Source: Streptosporangiaceae bacterium
GTDB lineage: Bacteria; Actinomycetota; Actinomycetes; Streptosporangiales; Streptosporangiaceae
DNA: 24,259 nucleotides
NCBI GenBank assembly: GCA_030045295.1
Contig: JASIGD010000390.1
Location: forward strand, 1-24,259
Reading direction: 5' to 3'
The notes under the pieces are model-generated. The model searched no databases, was not told the DNA's origin, and saw only the letters and a program-made list of their open reading frames with translations. Position 1 is the stretch's first letter. Every line of letters starts with the position of its first letter. A program made the translations under genes and the position numbers. Below, piece after piece: positions 1-6,958 of this stretch.

Positions 1-1043
1 TGCGTCTCGGTCCCGCTGCCGCGCGGCGCGGCGCCGGCCGCCGCGCCGAACAAGGTGGCCAGGGTGGGGCCGAGGCACAGGCCGGCCAGCGGCGCGGCGA
101 CGGCGAGCAGCGGGGCAAACAGGCTGGCGGCGGTCAGCACCACGAGCCCGGCGGTGTACCCGACCAGCAGGCGGGGCAATCGGCCGTCGGCAACTCGGGA
201 CGCTCGGGCGCCGAGCAGCAGACTGCCCGCGATACTGCCGATCGAGACCCCCGCCAGCAGCGGGCCCGACGCCCACAGGGCATGGTGATGGCGGGCGTAC
301 GCGATGAGCGCCACCTCGGTCGCGCTGAGGGCGGCGTTGGTGAGAGCCGCGGTAACCAGCAGCTCGCGGAGCGCGGCCGAGCGCAGCGGCCCCATCAGCG
401 AGCGCTTTTCTTGCGCTGGCCGCGGCCGGCGCGAGTGCACGCCGATGATGACCACCGCGGCGCCGGTCAGGGCGAGCAGCAGGGCCACGGCCGCGGCCGG
501 GGCGATGCCGGTCGCCAGGCCGCTGGCGAGCACGGGGCCGGTGATGTAGGCCAGGTCGAATACCGCGGCGTCCAGCGCGAAGGCGGTCGGCCGGAGCCGG
601 GTGCCCGCGCGCGCCGACCAGAGGCTGCGCATGCCCGGGCTGAGCGGCGGGTTGACCAGGCCGGCCAGGGTCGCGGCGCCGATCAGCAGCCCAGCCGGCG
701 CACGTAGCTGTGAGCTGGCCAGCAAGGCCAGGAAACATAGCGAATAGCCGGCGGTACAGATCGCCGCCACCGGGGCCAGCCCGCGCCGGTCCGCCAGCCT
801 GCCCCGCAGCGGGCCCGTCACGGCCTGGCCCAGCGTGTAGCCGGCCACGACCAGGCCCGCGACAGTCATCGAGGCCTGCTGAGCCGCCACCAGCAACAGG
901 GTGACGCTGACCATGCCTTGCGGCAGCCGCGCGCAGACATCCGCGACCGCCAGGCGGCGCAGCACCGGCTCGGCGAACAGCGCCCGGTACGACGCGGTGA
1001 CCCGGACCCTTCGGGTCGGCAGAACCTCCTGAGCGGTGCTCAT
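1..1043 (-). CDS. MFS transporter, 3' end cut by window edge
   Basis: Reading the minus strand from ATG at 1043 (GTG at 1046 is an in-frame alternative) gives about 347 codons without a stop before the left edge, so the C-terminus is missing. The protein is a chain of hydrophobic helices with short polar loops. It has the major-facilitator signature after the second helix (GPLRGRLADRRG, residues about 73-84) and a basic central loop (HSRRPRPAQEKR) between the two six-helix halves. Full-length relatives are usually near 400 residues, so perhaps 50 are lost. Such proteins are proton-driven exporters of small molecules in the cytoplasmic membrane; the substrate cannot be read from sequence. It is divergent from the cyclase gene across about 105 bp that includes a partial iron-box-like sequence. 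It lies about 5 kb from the Dap operon, so a role as its exporter is possible but unsupported. Confidence 0.85.
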   Translation of the reverse strand, partial: MSTAQEVLPTRRVRVTASYRALFAEPVLRRLAVADVCARLPQGMVSVTLLLVAAQQASMTVAGLVVAGYTLGQAVTGPLRGRLADRRGLAPVAAICTAGYSLCFLALLASSQLRAPAGLLIGAATLAGLVNPPLSPGMRSLWSARAGTRLRPTAFALDAAVFDLAYITGPVLASGLATGIAPAAAVALLLALTGAAVVIIGVHSRRPRPAQEKRSLMGPLRSAALRELLVTAALTNAALSATEVALIAYARHHHALWASGPLLAGVSIGSIAGSLLLGARASRVADGRLPRLLVGYTAGLVVLTAASLFAPLLAVAAPLAGLCLGPTLATLFGAAAGAAPRGSGTET

Positions 1044-1068
1044 CACCGATCGGGTCGGCTCGTCCGGT

Positions 1069-1087
1069 GCACGATAGGCAAACCTAA
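1069..1087 (-). promoter_or_regulatory. Partial iron-box-like (IdeR/DmdR) sequence
   Basis: On the minus strand this 19-mer begins TTAGGTTTGCCTA. By my count it matches the actinobacterial iron-box consensus TTAGGTTAGGCTAACCTAA at 12 of 19 positions. The 5' half is nearly perfect and the 3' half is poor. It lies about 25 bp upstream of the MFS start. One good half-site is weak evidence for iron control. Confidence 0.2.
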
Positions 1088-1149
1088 CACCGAAGCGGCA
1101 GCTAAGTTATCCTGGTCAGGTCCCACTGAGGCCCAGGGGGTGATCGCCT

Positions 1150-4100
1150 GTGCGGTGCCCTGGGTGCGGCCACGACAATCCGGGTGAGGCGCGGTTCTGC
1201 TCGCAGTGCGGCGCACAGCTGAGTGTTTCGTGCGCGGCCTGCGGCGCGCTGCATCCGCCGGAAGCCCGGTTTTGTTCCGACTGCGGCCGCGCGCTGGCCG
1301 GCGCGCCGGCGCAGGCGCCCGCCAGCTACACGCCGCGGCATATCACCGAGCAGATCCTGGCCGTCCGCGGCGCCATTGAGGGCGAGCGCAAGCAGGTCAC
1401 GGTGCTGTTCTGCGACATCGTCCAGTCCAGCGACCTGGCCGTGCGGCTGGGGCCGGAGGACTTCCACCAGGTGGTGGACCGTTTCTTCCAGGCCGCGCTG
1501 GCCGAGGTGCACCGGTACGAGGGCACCATCAACCAGTTCCTCGGCGACGGGTTCATGGCGCTGTTCGGGGCTCCGATCGCGCACGAGGATCACGCCCGGC
1601 GCGCGGTGCTGGCCGCGCTCGGCATCGGGGCGCGCACGGAGGTGCGGATCAGGATAGGGATCAACAGCGGCCTGGTCGTGGTGGGGACGATCGGCGATGA
1701 CCTGCGGGTGGACTACACCGCGTTCGGCGACACCACCGTGCTGGCCGCGCGGCTGCAGGCCGCGGCCGATCCGGGCGCGGTGCTGGTCAGCCAGCGGACC
1801 GCGCGCCTGGTGCGCCGGTACTTCAAGCTGGAGGAGGTGCCGCCGGTCCAGGTCAAGGAGCGGACGGTCCGCCCGCTGCGGGTGCTCGGCCCAGCGGCAC
1901 GCACGGCGCCGGTCGCCGCGGGTGACGAGCTGTCCCCGTTCACCGGCCGGGACATCGAGCTGGCCGAGCTGAGCCGGGCACTGGACGAGGCGGCCAGCGG
2001 CGAGGGTCAGGTGGTCGGCCTGGTCGGCGACCCGGGCCTGGGCAAGTCCCGGCTCGCCTGGGAGTTCCGCCAGCTAGCCGAGCCCCGCGCGGGCGTGCTG
2101 GTCGGCCGCTGCCTGTCCTACGGGGCCGGTATCCCGTACCTGCCGCTGTTTGAGGTGGTGCGCCAGGCCTGCGGGATCACCGCCGATGACGCGGCCGATG
2201 CGGTCGCGGCCAAGATCGAGCTGAGGATCAAGGCGCTCGAGCTCGACATTTCCCTGGCCCGGTACTTGCAGCACGCGTTCGGCCTGAAGGCGGGCGACCC
2301 GGCGCTGGCGCAACTGGACGCGGAGGTCATCCGGGCCCGCACGTTCTGGGCGCTGCGCAGGCTGCTCATGGCGGAGGCGGGGCAGCGTCCCCTGGTGGTG
2401 CTGATCGAGGACCTGCACTGGATCGACCAGACCTCGCAGGACTTCCTGGCCGAGTTCACCAACGACCTGCAGTCGGTCCCGGTCCTGCTGCTGGTCACCT
2501 GCCGGCCCGGTTACTCGCCGCCCTGGATCGGCAAGTCCTTCGCGTCCCAGCTGGCGCTACGGCCCTTGTCAGCCCCGGCCAGCAAGCGCATCGTGGCCTC
2601 GATACTGGGCGGCGACCTGGCCGAGACCACGGCGATCGCCACCCGCGGGGAAGGTAACCCGTTCTTCCTCGAGGAGCTGGCCCGGGCCGCCCGCGAGCAG
2701 TCCGGCGGCGGAGCGGACGCGAGCGTTCCGGAGACGGTGCAGCAGGTGCTGGCGGCCAGGATCGACCGGCTGACCGCTGACCAGAAGGCGGCCATCCAGC
2801 TCGCCGCGGTGCTCGGCCGGGAATTCTCCCTCGACCTGGCCGAGGAGGTCTGGGACGGCGCGGTGCCGCTGGAAGCTCAGCTGCAACAGCTGAAAGGACT
2901 GGAGTTCCTCCGGGAGCGGCCCGGGCCGGCTGACCGCACGTTCATGTTCAAGCACGCGCTGACGCGCGACGTCGCCTACGACGGCATGCTGGAAGCGTAC
3001 CGCAGGGACCTGCACGGACGCGTCGGCTCCATCCTCGAGACCTCTCGGGCGGACCAGCGCTTCGAGTATTCGGAGTTGCTCGGCTATCACTACGCTCACA
3101 GCGCCCAGCCCGAACGGGCGATCCCGCACCTGGCCGTCGCCGGGGACCGGGCCAAGGAACGGTACGCCAACGAGGAGGCGATCGCGCGGTACCGCCAGGC
3201 CATTAGCCTGGTCGAGGCCCTCGGCGGCACCCCGGACCTGGACCCGTACAGCGCCATCTGCGAAAGCCTCGGCAAGGTCCTGGTCCGGCTGAGCCGTTAC
3301 GACGAGGCCATCGAGGCCTACCAGAAGGGCCTGATCATGGCCTCCAGCCCGTTCGGCCGCGCTCACTTGCACGTCCTGTGCAGCGAGGCGGACAACGGCG
3401 CGCACCGCTACCGGGAGGCACTCACGCAGTGCGACCTGGCCGAGCAGGCGCTCGGATCCCCCTCCGATGAGCCGGAGTGGATGTCGTCCTGGTTCACTAT
3501 CCAGGAACAGCGGATGGGGGTGCTGTACTGGCTCAACGACCGGGAGGGGTACACCCGGCTTATCGAGCGGCTCCGCCCGTTCGTCGAGGAGCACGGATCC
3601 GCCGAGCAGCGCAAGAGCTTCTACCTCAGCCTCGCCGGATTGTCTTTGCGCCGTGACCGGTACGGCGCGGCCGAGGAGAACGTCGAGTTCGCGCGGGCCG
3701 GCTACGCCGGAGCCCAGGAGGCCGATCCCGCGCTCCTGGGGTGGGCCGGGTTCAACCTCGGGTTCACGTTGCTCTGGCACGGTGACCTGGATGAGGCAAC
3801 GGAAATGCTGCGGGGAACCCTCCAGGACGCCGAGCAGAGCGGCGATGCGGCGCTCCGGTCGCGGTCGCTCACGTACCTGATGGTGGCCGCGCGGATGCGC
3901 GGCGACGTCGACGAGGTGCGGCAGGCCATCGGCCCGGTGATCGAACAGGCACGCGAGGCCTCGCTCCCGGAGTACGAGGCCATGGCCATCGCCAACCGCG
4001 CCTGGGTGGCCTGGCGCTCGGGCGACGGGGACCAGGCGGCGGCGGACGCGCAGGCCGCTCTTGGCATGTGGAGGGGGCTTCCCGTCCGCTACTGGTTCGA

Positions 4101-4329
4101 CTGGATGGCGCTGTGGCCGCTAGCGGCCGTGGCCCTGGCTTCGGGGCGCGTGGCCGAAGCGATCGAATACGCCCGCGGAATGCTGCTCCCGCCGCAGCAG
4201 CCGCCGCACGAAGCGGTCCGTATCACGGTCGACGCCGCCGTTCAGGCGTGGGGCGAGGATCAGGGGGCCAAGGCGGCGGACCTGCTCCGCCTCGCCATCG
4301 AGGCGGCGCGCGAACACGGCTACCTGTGA
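1150..4329 (+). CDS. Zinc-ribbon / class III nucleotide cyclase / AAA ATPase / TPR regulator
   Basis: This 1059-residue cytoplasmic protein starts at GTG 1150, behind AGGGGGTGA at 9 bp spacing. That start keeps the first zinc-ribbon cysteines. Domains in order: two CxxC...CxxC zinc ribbons (residues 3-50); a class III adenylate/guanylate cyclase domain (about 75-240) with metal-binding Asp89 (FCDIVQSSD) and Asp133 (FLGDGFMALFG); an AAA/STAND-type ATPase with Walker A GDPGLGKS (293-300) and Walker B VVLIEDLHWID (from 416); then helical TPR-like repeats to the end. There is no C-terminal LuxR HTH. Family members are large signalling proteins thought to couple nucleotide cycling and ligand sensing to cyclase activity. 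Oddly, the usual transition-state Asn (GDTxNLAAR) is Val197 here, while Arg201 is kept, so cyclase activity may be weak or absent. The next gene, tail to tail, has a cyclic-nucleotide-binding fold. Confidence 0.9.
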   Translation: MRCPGCGHDNPGEARFCSQCGAQLSVSCAACGALHPPEARFCSDCGRALAGAPAQAPASYTPRHITEQILAVRGAIEGERKQVTVLFCDIVQSSDLAVRLGPEDFHQVVDRFFQAALAEVHRYEGTINQFLGDGFMALFGAPIAHEDHARRAVLAALGIGARTEVRIRIGINSGLVVVGTIGDDLRVDYTAFGDTTVLAARLQAAADPGAVLVSQRTARLVRRYFKLEEVPPVQVKERTVRPLRVLGPAARTAPVAAGDELSPFTGRDIELAELSRALDEAASGEGQVVGLVGDPGLGKSRLAWEFRQLAEPRAGVLVGRCLSYGAGIPYLPLFEVVRQACGITADDAADAVAAKIELRIKALELDISLARYLQHAFGLKAGDPALAQLDAEVIRARTFWALRRLLMAEAGQRPLVVLIEDLHWIDQTSQDFLAEFTNDLQSVPVLLLVTCRPGYSPPWIGKSFASQLALRPLSAPASKRIVASILGGDLAETTAIATRGEGNPFFLEELARAAREQSGGGADASVPETVQQVLAARIDRLTADQKAAIQLAAVLGREFSLDLAEEVWDGAVPLEAQLQQLKGLEFLRERPGPADRTFMFKHALTRDVAYDGMLEAYRRDLHGRVGSILETSRADQRFEYSELLGYHYAHSAQPERAIPHLAVAGDRAKERYANEEAIARYRQAISLVEALGGTPDLDPYSAICESLGKVLVRLSRYDEAIEAYQKGLIMASSPFGRAHLHVLCSEADNGAHRYREALTQCDLAEQALGSPSDEPEWMSSWFTIQEQRMGVLYWLNDREGYTRLIERLRPFVEEHGSAEQRKSFYLSLAGLSLRRDRYGAAEENVEFARAGYAGAQEADPALLGWAGFNLGFTLLWHGDLDEATEMLRGTLQDAEQSGDAALRSRSLTYLMVAARMRGDVDEVRQAIGPVIEQAREASLPEYEAMAIANRAWVAWRSGDGDQAAADAQAALGMWRGLPVRYWFDWMALWPLAAVALASGRVAEAIEYARGMLLPPQQPPHEAVRITVDAAVQAWGEDQGAKAADLLRLAIEAAREHGYL

Positions 4330-4335
4330 CGCAGC

Positions 4336-5349
4336 CTAGCGAGCGTCTTCGCGGCGGTGACCCTCGGACAGTTCCTCCAGGGCGGAGCGTTCCAGCTGCC
4401 GGGCGTCCACCGCCGCCACCCTGGTCGGCGTGACGGCCACCAGCGTGGAGGTGCGGGTGCCCTGCTCCAGGTGGGCCCGCTCCCCGAGCAGGGCTCCCGG
4501 TCCGTACTCGGCCAGCCGCTCGCCGTCATGCTCGACCCGGATCACGCCGTCGAGGATCAGGTAGACGTCGGTGCCGGGCTCTCCCTGCCGGACCAGGATC
4601 GCGCCGGACGGGATATTGCTGATGGACGGCTTGCTCCCGCCGCGCATCAGTTGCCGCGACAGCGCTTGCTCCAGCGCGGTCTCGACCTGGGTGACCAGCG
4701 CCGGCGAATCCCGGTCACCCCACGGGGTGTGACGGCCGAACGACTTGGTGTACCAGTCCTTGAAATCGATCAGCCCGGACTTGCGCCTCAGCTGGCCGTC
4801 ACGGTCGTAGAGCCAGTGCCTCGGAAACCGGCTCGCCCCGGCCATGTCGAAGTCGGCGTGACCGTCAGCGTGCAAGGTGAGCGATAGCGTCGTCCAGGCC
4901 GTGGGGGCTTGCCACTGGACGAACGGCCGCCGCCGGACCCGGCGGGGCGCCGGCACCCCGGTCCGGCCGCCGGTGGTCTGGGCGAACCGCACCCATCCCT
5001 CCCCGCGTTCCGGGTCCCGCCGGAGATCGGGAAACTGGACCGCCTGGAACCTGTGATGCAGCCCGCCCAACGTGACGGTGGTGAAGCCGATCAGGCCCCG
5101 GCTGTCGTCGTAGTAGCCGGAGCCGGAGATCCGGCCCGAGTCGTCGACGTCTATCCAGGCCCGCAAGACGTTGGCAAAGCGGAACCGATCCGCGGCTCGC
5201 AGCTGCTCGATATCGCCGTCGCCGAGTTCAGCGGGCGGCGGCTCGTCGTAATGAGCGAATCCGACGTCGAATGCCGCCCGGGGGACGGCTTCGGTTATCG
5301 CCTCGGACGGGATCCAGGACAATGAGGTGACGCAGCTTTCGTGTCGCAT
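4336..5349 (-). CDS. Protein with C-terminal cyclic-nucleotide-binding domain
   Basis: This 337-residue protein starts at ATG 5349; the Shine-Dalgarno is weak. The first 230 or so residues form a soluble, Trp/Phe-rich region (FRFANVLRAWIDVDD, GSGYYDDSRG, SFGRHTPWGD) that I do not recognise as an enzyme. Residues about 245-327 match a CRP/PKA-type cNMP-binding beta roll: IPSGAILVRQGEPGTDVYLILDG is shared with the family, and the phosphate-binding cassette reads GERAHLEQGTRTST, with Glu290 and Arg299 at about the spacing of CAP Glu72 and Arg82. I see no HTH or membrane segment, so it is not a CRP-type transcription factor; the N-terminal part is presumably the regulated output. Its stop lies 6 bp from that of the cyclase, convergently, which suggests but does not prove that it reads that protein's product. 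Confidence 0.75.
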   Translation of the reverse strand: MRHESCVTSLSWIPSEAITEAVPRAAFDVGFAHYDEPPPAELGDGDIEQLRAADRFRFANVLRAWIDVDDSGRISGSGYYDDSRGLIGFTTVTLGGLHHRFQAVQFPDLRRDPERGEGWVRFAQTTGGRTGVPAPRRVRRRPFVQWQAPTAWTTLSLTLHADGHADFDMAGASRFPRHWLYDRDGQLRRKSGLIDFKDWYTKSFGRHTPWGDRDSPALVTQVETALEQALSRQLMRGGSKPSISNIPSGAILVRQGEPGTDVYLILDGVIRVEHDGERLAEYGPGALLGERAHLEQGTRTSTLVAVTPTRVAAVDARQLERSALEELSEGHRREDAR

Positions 5350-5618
5350 GGGCCCATCGTCGCGCAGGCCGTAACGAAGCGCCAGATGCAGCCGGGATTT
5401 GCGGCCCGTTCGGGGAGGTGGGAATCGGACTGACCCCGTCGCTCGCGCTCGGCTGCGGAACCTGCGGGCGCACCTCGACGGCCGGCAACGCGACGTACAC
5501 CAACCTGGTCAACATCAAACGGGTCGCGCGTCCGATGTCTGGCCTTGGTGTTTAGTGCGTCACCCATCCCGGCCCCTGTGTTCCTGACCTGAGGTGTGCA
5601 ATTTTCGTGCTAGTTGTT

Positions 5619-5644
5619 GGAACCGGACGGGGGCGATATCCGTA
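5619..5644 (+). promoter_or_regulatory. Possible ECF-sigma-type promoter (GGAAC-N17-CGTA)
   Basis: GGAAC at 5619-5623 is followed after 17 bp by CGTA at 5641-5644. This is the layout of many actinobacterial ECF sigma promoters (a -35 with GGAAC, a -10 with CGT). It lies in the AT-richer part of the region upstream of the operon and would start transcription near 5650. Short motifs like this arise by chance, so the call is weak. Confidence 0.22.
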
Positions 5645-5670
5645 TCTATGGTTGGGAGAGGGAGCTTTAC

Positions 5671-5718
5671 GTGGAATGCGGCAACAATTCCCTTAGGGAT
5701 GCGTGTCCGCCTGGGTAG
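5671..5718 (+). CDS. Possible 15-residue leader peptide
   Basis: GTG at 5671 follows a strong Shine-Dalgarno-like GAGAGGGAG (5656-5664) at 6 bp spacing and opens a 15-codon frame reading VECGNNSLRDACPPG, ending in TAG at 5716-5718. The stop falls inside the inverted repeat at 5714-5730, and the frame lies just downstream of the possible ECF-like promoter. These three coincidences are the only support. The peptide could equally be noise. It holds two Cys but no run of one regulatory amino acid. Confidence 0.15.
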   Translation: MECGNNSLRDACPPG

Positions 5719-5730
5719 GCGCGTCCTACC
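5714..5730. repeat. Inverted repeat GGTAGG-CGCGT-CCTACC
   Basis: Perfect 6-bp arms (5714-5719 and 5725-5730) flank a 5-bp spacer. The left arm plus four spacer bases form GGTAGGCGCG, which recurs at 5823-5832. It sits about 130 bp upstream of the first operon gene. It could be a regulator binding site or a small RNA hairpin. No T-run follows, so it is not an obvious intrinsic terminator. Confidence 0.4.
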
Positions 5731-5822
5731 TCAGACGGGGATGAAACGATTCGATCCTTACTGTAGAGGCCACAACGCCCGGAAAACCCGGCCGGGGACG
5801 ACAGCCGGGTGTCCCGGGCTCA

Positions 5823-5832
5823 GGTAGGCGCG
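5823..5832 (+). repeat. Second copy of the 10-bp direct repeat GGTAGGCGCG
   Basis: This is identical to 5714-5723, with start points 109 bp apart. It lies 31 bp upstream of the ATG of the SbnA-like gene. Only the left half of the upstream inverted repeat is present here. It may be a second, weaker operator for whatever binds the first. Confidence 0.35.
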
Positions 5833-5863
5833 GACGGTCAGGTCGGGCACCGGAGCCGCATCC

Positions 5864-6943
5864 ATGAAGAGCGTCCACCCTCGCCCGGCATGTGCACGTC
5901 GCTTCACTGACGATCGGGGTGACATCGTGTCAGTCATATCCGTCCCGCAGGCGTTCAACGAGGACGAGCTATACATAGACCTCCGGCCGACTTTCGGGCG
6001 TTCGCTGTTCCTGAAGTGCGAGGGCTTCAACTTCGCCGGATCGATCAAGCTGAAAGCCGCGACCGAGATGGTAGAGGCCGCCGAACGGGAAGGAGTTCTG
6101 AGGTCGGGGTCGATCCTGGTGGAGTCCTCGTCAGGAAACCTTGGCGTGGCGCTGAGCGTGATCTCGGCGAGCAAGGGCTATCGGTTCTTGTGCGTGACGG
6201 ACCCGCGCTGCAACTTGGCGACCAGGCTGCTGATGGAGGCGCTGGGCAGCCGCGTACACGTCATCATCGAGCCGGATGCCAGCGGGGGCTTCCTCGGCGC
6301 GCGGATCGATTACGTCCGGGCGCTGTGCGCGTCCGACGACCGGTACGTGTGGCTCAACCAGTACGCCAACCCGGGTAACTGGATGGCGCACTACCGGACG
6401 ACGGCGCCGGCCATCGGCCGCGAGTTCCCGCGGCTGGACGTGCTGTTCGTCGGGGCTGGTACCACAGGGACCCTGATGGGGTGCGCGCGCTACTTCCGGG
6501 AGTGGCACCGGCCGGTGCGGGTGATCGCGGTGGACAGCGTCGGCTCGGTGGCCTTCGGCGGCGTCCCGGGCCGCCGGATGATCCCCGGCCTGGGCGCGAC
6601 CATCCGCCCGCCGTTGCTCGATGAGTCCTACGTGGACGAGGTGATACGCGTCGAGGAAGTGGACACCATCCGGGCCTGTCATCACCTGGCCCGGCACGGA
6701 TTCCTGTTCGGCGGCTCCACCGGCACGGTGGTCGCCGGCGCGATGGGCTGGCTGGCGCGGCACGACACGAGCGGCGTCACCGCCGTGGCCATCGCCCCGG
6801 ACCTCGGCGAGCGCTACCTCGACACGCTCTACCAGGCCAACTGGCTCCGCGCTATCTACGGCCCGGACGTGCTCGCCGATGGCGACCATCGTCGGAGCGA
6901 TTTTGACGCGCCTGTTCAAGCCGGTCACCCGGTGGCCTTCTGA
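5864..6943 (+). CDS. SbnA-like PLP-dependent N-(2-amino-2-carboxyethyl)-L-glutamate synthase
   Basis: This is a fold-type II PLP enzyme of the cysteine-synthase superfamily. The SbnA family joins O-phosphoserine and glutamate to give N-(2-amino-2-carboxyethyl)-glutamate, the first step to L-2,3-diaminopropionate (Dap). The PLP lysine is Lys62 (GSIKLKAA). The substrate loop is ESSSGNLG (87-94), the PLP-phosphate loop GAGTTGT (197-203), and a second glycine motif is GGSTGT. SbnA-type features such as EPDASGGFL and the WLNQYANPGNW block separate it from ordinary cysteine synthase. The ATG at 5864 follows GGAG at 8 bp; GTG at 5927, behind GGGGTGA, is a credible alternative that removes 21 poorly conserved residues. 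The C-terminus is slightly long. It is the first gene of the operon, 15 bp from the next start. The partner dehydrogenase is the fifth gene, which supports Dap over cysteine synthesis. Confidence 0.88.
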   Translation: MKSVHPRPACARRFTDDRGDIVSVISVPQAFNEDELYIDLRPTFGRSLFLKCEGFNFAGSIKLKAATEMVEAAEREGVLRSGSILVESSSGNLGVALSVISASKGYRFLCVTDPRCNLATRLLMEALGSRVHVIIEPDASGGFLGARIDYVRALCASDDRYVWLNQYANPGNWMAHYRTTAPAIGREFPRLDVLFVGAGTTGTLMGCARYFREWHRPVRVIAVDSVGSVAFGGVPGRRMIPGLGATIRPPLLDESYVDEVIRVEEVDTIRACHHLARHGFLFGGSTGTVVAGAMGWLARHDTSGVTAVAIAPDLGERYLDTLYQANWLRAIYGPDVLADGDHRRSDFDAPVQAGHPVAF

Positions 6944-6958
6944 TTCGGGGGAGCTCAC

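Larger units (their letters stand above)
5350..5863. other. 514-bp intergenic region upstream of the Dap operon
   Basis: This is the longest gene-free stretch. The first 200 bp are ordinary high-GC DNA, probably carrying the divergent promoter for the cNMP-domain gene. From about 5585 to 5770 the sequence becomes noticeably more AT-rich. That part holds a possible ECF-like promoter, a possible 15-codon leader ORF, an inverted repeat and the first copy of a 10-bp direct repeat, each listed separately. I found no convincing protein-coding gene, tRNA or recognised riboswitch here. Confidence 0.6.

Noticed and set aside
2569..3780. 403-codon minus-strand open frame inside the cyclase/AAA gene
   Set aside because: It is antisense to clear TPR-region coding sequence, its product is Gly/Arg/Pro-rich without family motifs, and long antisense frames are expected at this GC content.
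5594..5827. 77-codon plus-strand frame upstream of the Dap operon
   Set aside because: Mixed composition without a motif, no clear ribosome site, and it covers the repeat-rich control region.
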